Shown: positions 1-8,557, numbered from the stretch's first letter. The stretch: DNA of 41,979 bases from DALYDK01 sp964477125 (GCA_964477125.1 CAYZCZ010000005.1:1-41979); one strand, 5' to 3'. Notes: generated from the letters alone by a model not told the origin. A program made the numbers and translations.

Positions 1-783
1 CTAAGATGTGATAATGGCGCAATACAATTCAAAGATGTTTCGTTTGGATATGGCAAAAAACATGTCCTCAAGAACATTAGTTTCAATGTAAATAGTGGCG
101 AAAAGGTAGCCTTGGTTGGTGAAAGTGGCGAAGGCAAGTCTACGTTAGTAAATTTGCTAATGCGTTTGTACGATCCAAACAGTGGCCAAATAAATATAGA
201 CGGGCAAGATATATCAAAGGTTACCCAGCAATCGTTAAGGTCAAACATTGGCGTAGTATTTCAAGAACCAGCTTTATTTAGTGGAACGTTATTTGAGAAT
301 ATTGCTTACTCTAATATTAAATCAGCTAAAAAAGACGTTATTTCAGCATCAAAAAGCGCTAATGCAGATGACTTCATATCTAAATTCGACAAAGGTTATG
401 ACACTGAAATTGGCGAACGAGGATTAAAGCTTAGTGGTGGCCAAAAACAACGCATAGCAATTGCCCGAGCCTTACTAAAAGATGCTCCAATTTTAATTCT
501 CGATGAAGCTACAAGTAGCCTAGATAGTAAAAGCGAGGTAGAGGTTCAAAAAGCCCTAGATGTACTAATGAAAAACCGGACAACAATAATTATTGCCCAT
601 AGACTAAGTACTATCGCTCATGTTGATAAGATAATTACCATAAAAAATGGCAAAGTAGATGAAATAGGCAAGCCAGGAGAACTAGCTAAAACTGGAGGCA
701 TATATGCTCAGTTATTAAATGTAAGCCATAATCAAAATGAATCCGCCAAGAAACAACTTAAAGCCTACGATTTGTCTGCTTAA
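1..783 (+). CDS. ABC exporter ATP-binding domain, C-terminal part (5' end outside window)
   Basis: This is the nucleotide-binding half of an MsbA/LmrA-type ABC exporter, which uses ATP to move a substrate across the cytoplasmic membrane. The frame is open from base 1, so the transmembrane domain lies off the left edge. Visible motifs, in order: Walker A GESGEGKST at 118-144, Q-loop FQEPALFSG, signature LSGGQKQ at 430-450, Walker B ILILDE at 490-507, D-loop SSLDS and H-loop IIIAHRLST. All catalytic motifs look intact. The GxxGxGKST loop and the ENIAYSN segment after the Q-loop fit the type IV exporter family. An RND-type transporter follows after about 50 nt, so this may be the end of a drug or lipid export locus. 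The substrate cannot be read from the ATPase. The TTG at 112 is only an internal codon. Confidence 0.93.
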   Translation, partial: LRCDNGAIQFKDVSFGYGKKHVLKNISFNVNSGEKVALVGESGEGKSTLVNLLMRLYDPNSGQINIDGQDISKVTQQSLRSNIGVVFQEPALFSGTLFENIAYSNIKSAKKDVISASKSANADDFISKFDKGYDTEIGERGLKLSGGQKQRIAIARALLKDAPILILDEATSSLDSKSEVEVQKALDVLMKNRTTIIIAHRLSTIAHVDKIITIKNGKVDEIGKPGELAKTGGIYAQLLNVSHNQNESAKKQLKAYDLSA

Positions 784-832
784 AATTGTTACTAAGTATG
801 ATAAAATTGTTTAAATACAATAAGGGGGAATA

Positions 833-3730
833 GTGGTTAAAGAAACTAAGGCTAAAATTGCGCCAAAAAAAGCGCAGAATAAAGATATTAAGTTCACTAA
901 TAAAGATGCTAAACTGTTACCAAAATTTACACTATTCTTTTTTAACCGCCCAAGACTAACTGCTATATTATGGTTAGCTGTATTTTTATTTGGTATAGCC
1001 AGCTATACCACATTACTCAAACGCGAAGGCTTCCCAGCTATTAATTTCCCAATAGCATCTGTTAGTGGCACCTACATAGCAAACGACCCAGCCAAAGTAG
1101 ACAGTCAAATAGTTAAGCCAATCTCAGAAATAGCCATTAAGCAAGAAGGTGTAAAAACTGTTCAAGGCCAAAGTTTTGGTAACTTTTTTACCATATTTGT
1201 TCAGTATGATGAAAAAGTAAATGCCAAGGAAGCAACTGCCAAACTAGAAGATGCCATTAAGCAACAAGCCAATTTACCTGCTCAGGCAGACCTTTCATTC
1301 GCAGTACCTGAATTTGGTGTTACGGGGGGAGCAGCTAAAAAAATTAACTTAGCAATATCGTTCTTCAACCCAGAAGGCAAAACTGATTCTACTGAACAAC
1401 TTGTTGCCCAAGCTAATATTTTTGCACAGCAATTACGAGCCAAAAACCTTAGTTTAGTTAAAGATGTATTTGTTGAAAGCCCTTATGAAAAAGCCACCAA
1501 CCCTGTAACTGGCCAAGTACAAACTATTCAAAAAACTTTTGATAGGTTTGGCCAACGGGTCGAAGATCAAAACAAGTTTAATAACTCAGTATTTATCGGT
1601 ATTACAGCCGAAGACGGCGCCGATGTCGTTAAGTTAGACACGCAGGTCAGGACAGCTGTTAGTGATATAAATAATGAAAATGATTCTAAGGGTTACGAAG
1701 GCCAAATAAGCGCTAGTTTTGCACCAAATATTAAAGACAATATAAATGAACTGCAAAAAGTTTTACTAGAGGGCCTATTGGCTGTACTTATAATTGGATC
1801 AATAGTTATTGCCATTAGAGCATCATTAATAACAGTTTTGTCTATGCTAACTGTTTTAGCAGCCACATTCGGGGTATTGTTCTTAATTGGCTATACATTA
1901 AATGTTATAACCTTATTTGCCATTATCCTGAGTTTGTCGCTAATAGTCGATGACACCATAATTATGGTAGAGGCTATAGATGCCCAGCGTAAGAAACAAA
2001 AAGATGCCAGGCTGGCAGTCAAGGAAGCAACCCGAAAAGTCAGCAGGGCTATGATAGCCGCAACATCTGTCGCCGCGCTAAGCTTTGCACCATTAGTATT
2101 TGTTGGCGGTATACTAGGTAGCTTCATCAGAGCTATACCTATAACTATAATAGCTGCACTATTAATAAGTTTGCTTGTAGCATTAGTATTTATACCTTTG
2201 TTTGCGAAATTCTTACTACTAGGTAAGAAACAAATGGGTGAAGGCCATGTTAAGGAAGTAGCCGCCGGTGTTGAATCAAAGATAGCCATGTTTATTGCCA
2301 AACCCATGCTATGGGCCAAAGGTTCTAATAAAAGGTTGGTGATTACTGGCCTAAGTGCCTTATTTATCGGGCTTTCATTTATCGCCGGCGGTGCACTTAT
2401 TGCAAAAAATGTAGCGTTTAATATATTCCCCCCCAGTAAAGACGCAAATGACTTACAGGTTACCCTAACCTACGCTCCGGGTACAGATATTAACATTGCA
2501 CAAAATGTTGCCGATAAAGCTAACAAAATTGTAGGTGATACATTAGGTGCTAATTTTGAGCAGGCCACTTATTATGGAGTAGCCGATACCAGAACGGCTC
2601 CACTACAAGTTAAGCTTATTTCATACAGTAAGCGCGATATAACATCACCAGATTTAGTAAAACAATTGGATACTAACTTTGAGAATTTCCAAGGAGCAAA
2701 AGTTAGCATTGTCCAGGTAGACGCCGGTCCTCCAGCTTCACCATTTACTGTAAAAATAGAGTCTACTAATAGGGAAGCTTCCTTAAAATTAGCAACCGAT
2801 CTACATGATTTCTTAGAAGGTAAAGAACTCACACGTGCAAGTGGCGAGAAAGCCAAAATAACTGACGTAACTATTAGTAGCCCTGCCGTTTATTCCAGGA
2901 CTGATGGTGTCTTAGGAATGTCTGTAACTGCCAGTTTTGATGGGTCTGATACTTCTACATTAGTGACATTAGCTCAAACTGCAGTAGAAAAAGAATTTAC
3001 TCCTGAAAAGGTAGCTAGCTATGGTGTAGATAAAAATGCTTTAAAGTTTGATTTTGGCCAAGAAAGTGAAAACCAAGACAGCTTTAAGACATTAGCAATT
3101 GCCTTTCCGGCACTACTATTCGTAATCTATTTATTGTTAGCAGTTCAGTTTAGGAGCTTACTACAGCCACTTCTAATATTTATGGCTTTGCCATTTAGCT
3201 TCTTTGGTATTGCCTTGGGCCTAAACATAACCAATAATCCGTTTAGCTTCTTTGCAATGCTTGGCTTCTTTGCCCTAATTGGCCTTAGCATTAAGAACAC
3301 AATATTGCTAACAGATTACGCAAATCAAGCCCGCCGGGCTGGCATGGGCGGGGTAGATGCTGCAACAGAAGCCCTAAAAGAAAGGTTCCGCCCATTAATT
3401 GCTACAAGTCTTACCGCAGTTGTTTCACTTATTCCGCTTGCTTTACAAAGCCCATTCTGGGAAGGTTTGGCTGTGGTGCTAATTTTCGGGCTACTAAGTA
3501 GCACCTTACTAGTTGTTACTGTATTCCCTTATTACTACCTTGGGGCTGAGTATCTAAGGATCCATATAAGTAGAAAACAAGCTATCTTATGGCTATTAGT
3601 TACTGCAGGTCTAAGTTTCGTAGCTATTAAGTACTTGCCATCTGGTATTGGTTCATTTGTGCCACTTTTATCTGTAATTTTTGGAATGGTCTATTTAGTT
3701 AAAAATAGTAAAAAAGCAAAGAAAGTCTAA
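833..3730 (+). CDS. RND-family efflux transporter (AcrB/HAE-like permease)
   Basis: This 965-residue inner-membrane permease uses the proton gradient to export hydrophobic compounds. I chose the GTG at 833 because AAGGGGGA lies just upstream. A basic N-terminus leads into TM1 (about residues 42-61), then the first porter domain (EGFPAINFPIASVSGTY, PISEIAIKQEGV), TM2-6 (about 310-460), a second porter domain and TM7-12. TM4 carries the paired aspartates D373-D374 (LIVDDTIIMVE) and TM10 the lysine K821 (LSIKNTILLTDYA), the proton-relay residues known in AcrB. It is slightly shorter than AcrB (about 1040-1050 residues). No periplasmic adaptor or outer-membrane channel gene is nearby, so it probably works alone, like the RND proteins of Gram-positive bacteria. 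Its substrate is unknown. Confidence 0.93.
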   Translation: MVKETKAKIAPKKAQNKDIKFTNKDAKLLPKFTLFFFNRPRLTAILWLAVFLFGIASYTTLLKREGFPAINFPIASVSGTYIANDPAKVDSQIVKPISEIAIKQEGVKTVQGQSFGNFFTIFVQYDEKVNAKEATAKLEDAIKQQANLPAQADLSFAVPEFGVTGGAAKKINLAISFFNPEGKTDSTEQLVAQANIFAQQLRAKNLSLVKDVFVESPYEKATNPVTGQVQTIQKTFDRFGQRVEDQNKFNNSVFIGITAEDGADVVKLDTQVRTAVSDINNENDSKGYEGQISASFAPNIKDNINELQKVLLEGLLAVLIIGSIVIAIRASLITVLSMLTVLAATFGVLFLIGYTLNVITLFAIILSLSLIVDDTIIMVEAIDAQRKKQKDARLAVKEATRKVSRAMIAATSVAALSFAPLVFVGGILGSFIRAIPITIIAALLISLLVALVFIPLFAKFLLLGKKQMGEGHVKEVAAGVESKIAMFIAKPMLWAKGSNKRLVITGLSALFIGLSFIAGGALIAKNVAFNIFPPSKDANDLQVTLTYAPGTDINIAQNVADKANKIVGDTLGANFEQATYYGVADTRTAPLQVKLISYSKRDITSPDLVKQLDTNFENFQGAKVSIVQVDAGPPASPFTVKIESTNREASLKLATDLHDFLEGKELTRASGEKAKITDVTISSPAVYSRTDGVLGMSVTASFDGSDTSTLVTLAQTAVEKEFTPEKVASYGVDKNALKFDFGQESENQDSFKTLAIAFPALLFVIYLLLAVQFRSLLQPLLIFMALPFSFFGIALGLNITNNPFSFFAMLGFFALIGLSIKNTILLTDYANQARRAGMGGVDAATEALKERFRPLIATSLTAVVSLIPLALQSPFWEGLAVVLIFGLLSSTLLVVTVFPYYYLGAEYLRIHISRKQAILWLLVTAGLSFVAIKYLPSGIGSFVPLLSVIFGMVYLVKNSKKAKKV

Positions 3731-3819
3731 GCCAAAGTTCATTGTATTTAATACCATAGGTTGCCATAAGCAATGTTGGTATAATAATAGTCACGTATCA
3801 AAAATATTTGGAGGTAATA

Positions 3820-4419
3820 GTGTCAGAAAAAGCACAAAGAGTAGGGATAATATTAATTGGTTTAATATTTTTAGCCTCAACAATTGGGGTAGTAGTCTAC
3901 TCGATAATTGACAACAACAATAAACAGAAACAAATCGAAGCAATAACCAATGCAACTGAAGATCAAAATAACCCAAATAAGGAGCAACCCAACGTGGAAC
4001 CAATAACATGTACAACAGACGCATCATTAAGCTATACAGCAAGTCCACCAATGAAGGATAAGCCATTACCTAATTTTACCCCTACGGATAAAATTCCAGA
4101 ATTAGCCTGTATAACTATCGTGCCAGGGAGCGGTGACGCTACCGTTAAGAGCAGTGACACGGTAACCGTAAACTATACCGGCGCACTAGCAAAAAATGGC
4201 AATGTTTTTGAAAGCTCACTTGATAGCGGTCAACCAGCTACATTCCCACTGAGCGGTGTTATATCAGGATGGACGCAAGGATTACCTGGAATGAAAGTAG
4301 GAGAAACTCGTCGCCTACTTATACCTAGCGCTTTAGGCTATGGAGCATCTGGATCCGGCACAATTCCTGCCAACTCCGACTTAGTATTTGACGTAACTTT
4401 GATAAAAATAGGTCAATAA
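3820..4419 (+). CDS. Membrane-anchored FKBP-type peptidyl-prolyl isomerase
   Basis: This enzyme catalyses cis-trans isomerisation of prolyl bonds, here probably outside the membrane during folding of exported proteins. I start at GTG 3820 because GGAGG at 3810-3814 is well placed; the in-frame TTG at 3808 lies on that site. The product is 199 residues: one N-terminal TM helix (about 7-29), a polar Asn/Gln-rich linker, then a full FKBP domain of about 110 residues. Family landmarks are VTVNYTGAL, VFESSLDSG, FPLSGVISGWTQGLPGMKVG, RRLLIPSALGYG and IPANSDLVFDVTL, which include the ligand-pocket Val-Ile-x-x-Trp. A glutaredoxin and thioredoxin reductase follow, so the neighbourhood concerns protein folding and thiol balance. 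A TATAAT box at 3780-3785 precedes a leader of about 35 nt. Confidence 0.93.
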   Translation: MSEKAQRVGIILIGLIFLASTIGVVVYSIIDNNNKQKQIEAITNATEDQNNPNKEQPNVEPITCTTDASLSYTASPPMKDKPLPNFTPTDKIPELACITIVPGSGDATVKSSDTVTVNYTGALAKNGNVFESSLDSGQPATFPLSGVISGWTQGLPGMKVGETRRLLIPSALGYGASGSGTIPANSDLVFDVTLIKIGQ

Positions 4420-4430
4420 ACACTACATAT

Positions 4431-4457
4431 AGCGTAGTATATATGGTATACTACGCT
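4431..4457. repeat. Perfect 11-bp inverted repeat upstream of glutaredoxin
   Basis: AGCGTAGTATA (4431-4441) and TATACTACGCT (4447-4457) are exact reverse complements separated by 5 nt. The repeat lies between the FKBP stop (4419) and the glutaredoxin ATG (4485). No T-run follows, so it is a poor intrinsic terminator. It could be an operator, or a hairpin that processes or stabilises the mRNA. It contains an in-frame ATG at 4443 that I reject as the glutaredoxin start. Confidence 0.75.
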
Positions 4458-4484
4458 AGTAAATTAGAAAAAAGGTATTTAACT

Positions 4485-4733
4485 ATGGCAAAAAATATAA
4501 CAATATATACTACTAACACATGCGCATATTGCGTAATGGTAAAAAAGTGGTTAACAAGCAAGAGCTTTAACTACGAAGAAGTAAATTTAGACACTAACCC
4601 CGAAAGAGCCAATGAGGCTTTAGAAATAAGCGGTCAAATGGCGGTTCCAGTTACTGTGGTAACAAAAGATGATGATTCTAGGGAAGTAATTGTTGGCTAC
4701 AATTTAGCAAAATTAGCGCCGGCAGTAGCATAA
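4485..4733 (+). CDS. Glutaredoxin-like thiol-disulfide oxidoreductase
   Basis: This 82-residue thioredoxin-fold protein transfers electrons between thiols. The redox motif CAYC (residues 12-15) follows the first beta strand (ITIYTTNT). The cis-proline is in MAVPVTVV and the glycine-rich ligand loop is VGYN near the C-terminus. The size matches NrdH/Grx-type glutaredoxins (75-85 residues). I take ATG 4485 with AAAGGT upstream; the earlier in-frame ATG at 4443 lies inside an inverted repeat and would add residues absent from the family. Thioredoxin reductase starts 10 nt after the stop, so the two are probably co-transcribed and this protein may be reduced directly by that enzyme, as NrdH is. 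I saw no glutathione biosynthesis gene in this window. Confidence 0.93.
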   Translation: MAKNITIYTTNTCAYCVMVKKWLTSKSFNYEEVNLDTNPERANEALEISGQMAVPVTVVTKDDDSREVIVGYNLAKLAPAVA

Positions 4734-4743
4734 GGAAATTTAT

Positions 4744-5368
4744 ATGGAACATGAAGTCATAATGATAGGTGCCGGCCCAACAGCCTTGACCGCATCTATA
4801 TATACAACTAGAGAAGATATTGAAACTCTATTACTTGAGAAGGGTGTTATTGGTGGTTTAGCTGCAGTAACCGACTGGGTAGATAACTATCCTGGTTTTC
4901 CTGAAGGCATAAGTGGCCTAGACCTAGCTGAGAATTTACGAAAGCAAGCTGAAAGGTTCGGTGCCAAAATAGACCTTGCTGAGGTTCTGTCGGTAAGCAA
5001 CGAAGGTAATAAAGTTAAAGTAGCTACTACAGATGGCGATATGTTTGCTAAAGCAGTGCTAATAGCTACGGGTAGCGATTATAAAAAATTAGGTATTCCT
5101 GGCGAAGCTGAATATTATGCTCGTGGGGTACACTACTGCGCAACCTGTGATGGNNNNNNNNNNNNNNNNNNNNNNNNNNNNNNNNNNNNNNNNNNNNNNN
5201 NNNNNNNNNNNNNNNNNNNNNNNNNNNNNNNNNNNNNNNNNNNNNNNNNNNNNGGGTGTATATGCTGCGGGCGATGTTAGAAGCGGTGCAACAATGCAAA
5301 TTGCTAGTGCAGTAGGCGAAGGAGCGACCGCAGCACTACGTATACGTGAATATCTAGATTCATTGTAG
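4744..5368 (+). CDS. trxB: Thioredoxin reductase, interrupted by an assembly gap
   Basis: This flavoenzyme uses NADPH to reduce thioredoxin- or glutaredoxin-like proteins. The part before the gap has the FAD dinucleotide fold (IGAGPTALTASIY), the TDWVDNYPGFP segment and the active-site CATCDG. The part after the gap has the second FAD motif GVYAAGDVR and the C-terminal helix. In known TrxB proteins (about 310-320 residues) about 140 residues lie between these points, including the NADPH-binding domain, so about 420 nt are missing and the 100 Ns at 5154-5253 are a placeholder. The two halves are in different frames across the Ns, as expected for a gap of arbitrary length. The gene is presumably intact in the organism. 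AAGGAAA precedes the ATG. It is paired with the upstream glutaredoxin. Confidence 0.93.
5154..5253. other. Assembly gap (100 N) hiding real trxB sequence
   Basis: The flanks are not duplicated and about 140 codons of the conserved TrxB family are absent, so sequence is missing here, unlike three other gaps in the window. Confidence 0.95.
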
Positions 5369-5428
5369 TAGACGCTCATACTACTTCTGTAGTAAAATTA
5401 GCTTAGCATATTAGCCTAGGGGGGATTT

Positions 5429-6010
5429 TTGGCGACTCAATCACATACAAAAAAAATAGTAGTACTATCTATTATAATTATTATTTTGCTTGGCGGTATT
5501 AGTCTGTTTATTATTACTATAAGTAAATATAATTCCCCGGTACAAACCGAAACTACAATTAAAGCCAATCAAGACAAAGCTCCTACCGAAACTGTATCTG
5601 CAATAATATCTGGGAACAATGATTTATCTAAGTTTGAAAAGTATTTAAAGAATACAGGCCAGCTTAGCATGTTAGAATCCACCGATCCCTATACTGTTTT
5701 AGCGTTTTCAAATCAAGCGTATGATAATGCTGAAAAAAACCTTAAAGATATTTTAAACGCCGAATCAAAAACATCAGCCCAAAAAGATATTATCAGCTAC
5801 CATATAATTAACGGAAACATTAAGCCAGACGCAATGACCGAAGGTCAAAAGCTAAAAACTACCAATGGTTCAGAAGTTGTTGTTAAAGTCGAAGATAAAG
5901 ATATATACGTTATGGATATGAAGGGAAATAAATACTTAGTTACTAAGGCCGGAATACCTGCTAAAAATGGTAGCGTTTATATTATAGACGGTATTTTACT
6001 CCCCCAATAG
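5429..6010 (+). CDS. Membrane-anchored fasciclin (FAS1) domain protein
   Basis: This is a surface protein with one FAS1 domain, a fold used in adhesion. The TTG start at 5429 follows AGGGGGGA with good spacing. The 193-residue product has a basic N-terminus, a TM helix (about residues 10-31), a charged linker and then FAS1 from about 58 to the end. Family landmarks are YTVLAFSNQAYD (normally TVFAPTNEAF), the helical KDIISYHIINGNI (the YH motif), LKTTNGSEVVV and the terminal NGSVYIIDGILLP. It is a single-domain version held on the outer face by the TM segment. The end overlaps the convergent GDPD gene by 15 bp. Adhesion to a host cell would suit an epibiont, but that is inference. Confidence 0.88.
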   Translation: MATQSHTKKIVVLSIIIIILLGGISLFIITISKYNSPVQTETTIKANQDKAPTETVSAIISGNNDLSKFEKYLKNTGQLSMLESTDPYTVLAFSNQAYDNAEKNLKDILNAESKTSAQKDIISYHIINGNIKPDAMTEGQKLKTTNGSEVVVKVEDKDIYVMDMKGNKYLVTKAGIPAKNGSVYIIDGILLPQ

Positions 6011-6631
6011 ATGATTAGGAAAATCCGTACAAATATATATTTCTGGCAATAAGTATGAGATTAATTTAGATAGAAATATACTGTTTAAAGTATAAATATA
6101 CATTTTAAGATTATTTCTTTGGCACATTATATAAAATACAGGTAGGATAAATAACCAATTTTTATTTATCCCTACGCCAGTAAGTTCATATCTCTTTGCC
6201 TTTTTAATAATTCCAAAAGGATGTTTCCGTTGCATTATATATATTTCACCCTGCCAGGTCTTTTTTAAGCCAATAATTTGCTGTTGGTTAAAACTAGTAA
6301 AGGCTGGCGAACCAGTAATTTCATTAATAATACCAACAGGATTATCTACGTATTTTAGTTCAATAAGCGGTTTTGAGCTTACTATTACATTAAGAGCCTG
6401 CTTCAGTGTAATAATACTTGGCTCCTCTTTCTTTAAATCGGGGTAGGTATAAAAGCCTATTTGTTTACCTTTTTTGGTATATTTGTCATGATATACAACT
6501 GCAATATTATCTTTCGTAGTTTGTATATCAAATTCGATATATTCTGGTTTAATTTTATCGGCAACTATAATAGATTCAAGCGAATTTTCTGGGGCTAAGC
6601 CTTTTGCCCCCCTATGAGAAATTACATTCAT
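5996..6631 (-). CDS. Glycerophosphodiester phosphodiesterase family protein
   Basis: Members hydrolyse glycerophosphodiesters to glycerol-3-phosphate and an alcohol, in phospholipid or teichoic-acid turnover. Conserved landmarks are the N-terminal HRGAKGLAPENSLES, the metal-binding IEFDIQTTKD, VVYHD with the catalytic second histidine, LIELK, and the C-terminal ICTDFPNHL (usually TDxPD). At 211 residues it is shorter than most members (about 240-250) and has no signal peptide, so it is probably cytoplasmic. The strand-8 region is hydrophobic and divergent. It is transcribed away from the pyrophosphatase gene, sharing the roughly 50-nt region 6632-6683. The last 15 bp overlap the FAS1 gene. 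Confidence 0.85.
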   Translation of the reverse strand: MNVISHRGAKGLAPENSLESIIVADKIKPEYIEFDIQTTKDNIAVVYHDKYTKKGKQIGFYTYPDLKKEEPSIITLKQALNVIVSSKPLIELKYVDNPVGIINEITGSPAFTSFNQQQIIGLKKTWQGEIYIMQRKHPFGIIKKAKRYELTGVGINKNWLFILPVFYIMCQRNNLKMYIYTLNSIFLSKLISYLLPEIYICTDFPNHLLGE

Positions 6632-6683
6632 TGCTGATTATTGTATACTAAATACAAGTAAATTAGATAACTAGGAGGAATAA

Positions 6684-7211
6684 ATGGCAGATTTTAATGT
6701 GGTGTTAGAACCAGGTGATTATAAAAACGGACTGATTAATACCGTAATAGAAATACCAATGGGTTCAAGCCTTAAGGTGGAGTGGGATAGAAAACGTGCT
6801 TCATTTATGCTTGACCGTGTTGAACCAAGTATTTTTGCTAAGCCAGTTAACTACGGCTTTATACCTGGCACATTAGATGAAGACGGCGACGAACTAGATA
6901 CGCTAGTTGTAACAGAAGAACCAATTCCAACAGGAGTTTGGCTGGAAGCTAAAGTATTAGGTATTTTAAACTTTGAAGATGATGGCGAAATGGATTATAA
7001 AATAGTTTGTGTACCTGCAGATGACCGTAATACAGGCGATAGCTTAAGAAACCTAGAAGATTTGGGTGAGCGCTGGAAGCAAAAAATCCATCACCATTTT
7101 ACACACTATAAAGACCTAAAAAAGCCTGGCTCTACGAATGTTATGGGTTGGGGCGATGCTGAAGAAGCTAAAAAAATTATTGCTGAATGTATAGAGCGTT
7201 ACAAAGCCTAG
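6684..7211 (+). CDS. ppa: Inorganic pyrophosphatase, family I
   Basis: This cytoplasmic enzyme hydrolyses pyrophosphate to two phosphates and so drives biosynthetic reactions forward. The 175-residue length is typical of bacterial family I enzymes. Landmarks: NTVIEIPMGSSLKVEWD near the N-terminus, NYGFIPGT, the metal-binding acidic run DEDGDELDTLV (usually DGDPLDVLV), a second acidic stretch with DYKIVCVPADD, and HHHFTHYKDL before the GW near the C-terminus. AGGAGG lies 7 nt before the ATG, and a TATACT box at 6644-6649 suggests a leader of about 30 nt. It stands alone, with the convergent small ORF 7208-7381 overlapping its last bases by 3 nt. Confidence 0.96.
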   Translation: MADFNVVLEPGDYKNGLINTVIEIPMGSSLKVEWDRKRASFMLDRVEPSIFAKPVNYGFIPGTLDEDGDELDTLVVTEEPIPTGVWLEAKVLGILNFEDDGEMDYKIVCVPADDRNTGDSLRNLEDLGERWKQKIHHHFTHYKDLKKPGSTNVMGWGDAEEAKKIIAECIERYKA

Positions 7212-7381
7212 TCTATGGACGTTAGGTCATCGTTGCTCGGGCCGCTGTCAGGTTTAATATATTCTGGGTTTCTTACCGGCAAATTCAGCACATAACCACC
7301 AATTATATTTGGACGGGTAATATATTCCGGATTAGTTTCACTTGCATGTATAACATCGTATGGGGCACTATTTTCTTTCAT
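7208..7381 (-). CDS. Small hypothetical protein, 57 residues
   Basis: An open frame of 57 codons fills most of the otherwise empty stretch between the pyrophosphatase and GAPDH genes, on the reverse strand. The protein starts MKENSAPYDVIHAS, contains the pentapeptide NPEYI twice (about residues 17-21 and 38-42), and ends in a polar acidic tail. There is no TM helix, cysteine or signal peptide. No Shine-Dalgarno is visible. Its stop shares bases with the end of ppa. Codon use resembles the neighbouring genes, and the internal duplication is the main argument that it is real. I do not recognise a family. Confidence 0.5.
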   Translation of the reverse strand: MKENSAPYDVIHASETNPEYITRPNIIGGYVLNLPVRNPEYIKPDSGPSNDDLTSID

Positions 7382-7434
7382 AAGTTGCTAATAATAACAA
7401 TATTTCAACTTAACTTGCAACCATAATCTATTTG

Positions 7435-7463
7435 TTGAGATGTTAGGGCTTATTCTATATAAT
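7435..7463 (+). promoter_or_regulatory. Sigma70-type promoter of GAPDH
   Basis: TTGAGA (7435-7440), a 17-nt spacer and TATAAT (7458-7463) make a near-consensus promoter. It precedes a leader of about 32 nt that contains AGGGAGGG just before the TTG start at 7502. It is among the best promoters in the window and fits a highly expressed glycolytic gene. Confidence 0.8.
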
Positions 7464-7501
7464 AAAACTTAAGCGTTTTATAAATATCTAGGGAGGGTCT
7501 T

Positions 7502-8557
7502 TTGAAAACTAAAGTAGCAATTAATGGTTTTGGGCGAATTGGTCGTAATGCATTTAAAATTGCTTACGAGCGTAGTGATTTAGAAATTGTCGCAATAAAC
7601 GATTTAACAGATACGAAAACACTAGCTCATTTGTTAAGCCACGATAGTAATTATGGGGCATATCACCATAAAGTTACGTTCGATGACGACAATATTATTG
7701 TAGACGATAAGCCAATACGGGTTTATAAGCAAACTGACCCAGCATTACTGCCATGGGGCGATTTAGGTGTAGATGTAGTGGTTGAAAGTACAGGCTTTTT
7801 TGTTGACCCAGCCAAGGCAAGGGCTCATATTGACCCAGCTGGAGCTAAAAAAGTGGTAATCAGCGCACCTGCCAAGGGTGACGGTGCGACTACCATTGTT
7901 TTAGGTGTCAATGAAGATAAGCTGGCCGACGCCAGTGACATCATTAGTAATGCTAGTTGTACAACTAACTGTATTACACCAGTCATGGATGTTTTAAGTC
8001 AAAATTTTGGAATTGAAAAAGCAATGATGACAACTGTTCATAGCTATACTGCTAGCCAAAAATTACTAGATGCACCAGCCAAAGATTTGCGTGAAGCTCG
8101 TAACGCGGCAGAAAACATAGTACCTACTACAACTGGTGCAAGCATTGCTGCCGGACAAGCCCTACCAGCATTGGTTGGTATATTTGGTGGCATGAGTGTG
8201 CGCGTGCCAACCCCAGTTGTATCGCTTAGTGATTTTGTAGTAATTACCAAACGCAACGTGACTAAAGAGGAAGTAAACGAAGCTTTCAAAAAAGCATCGC
8301 TTGAGCCATATTATCAAGGCATCTTAGCAGTAACCGACGAAGAGCTTGTAAGTAGTGACTTTATTGGCAATAGCCATTCTAGTACTGTTGATTTGGCTTT
8401 AACAAGTGTAGTGGCTGGCAATATGCTTAAGGTTGTGGCTTGGTACGATAATGAATGGGGTTACAGTAATAGATTAGTTGAACTCGTTTCTGATGTTGGG
8501 GCTGTTTTGCAAAAAAGTAGCCAAGATTTCCAGGGTCCCGAAGAAGCGCATATATAA
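7502..8557 (+). CDS. gap: Glyceraldehyde-3-phosphate dehydrogenase
   Basis: The enzyme oxidises glyceraldehyde-3-phosphate with NAD(P) and phosphate to 1,3-bisphosphoglycerate in glycolysis. The NAD fold opens the protein (INGFGRIGRNAFKIA). The catalytic SNASCTTNCITP places the nucleophile at C153, and the base histidine is in TTVHSYTASQ. The family end motif WYDNEWGYSNRLVEL is present. At 351 residues it has a tail of about 15 residues beyond the usual end. TTG 7502 is chosen because of the strong AGGGAGGG; no closer ATG fits. It heads a unit with rpiB, which starts 6 nt after its stop, linking lower glycolysis with pentose-phosphate interconversion. Confidence 0.97.
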   Translation: MKTKVAINGFGRIGRNAFKIAYERSDLEIVAINDLTDTKTLAHLLSHDSNYGAYHHKVTFDDDNIIVDDKPIRVYKQTDPALLPWGDLGVDVVVESTGFFVDPAKARAHIDPAGAKKVVISAPAKGDGATTIVLGVNEDKLADASDIISNASCTTNCITPVMDVLSQNFGIEKAMMTTVHSYTASQKLLDAPAKDLREARNAAENIVPTTTGASIAAGQALPALVGIFGGMSVRVPTPVVSLSDFVVITKRNVTKEEVNEAFKKASLEPYYQGILAVTDEELVSSDFIGNSHSSTVDLALTSVVAGNMLKVVAWYDNEWGYSNRLVELVSDVGAVLQKSSQDFQGPEEAHI

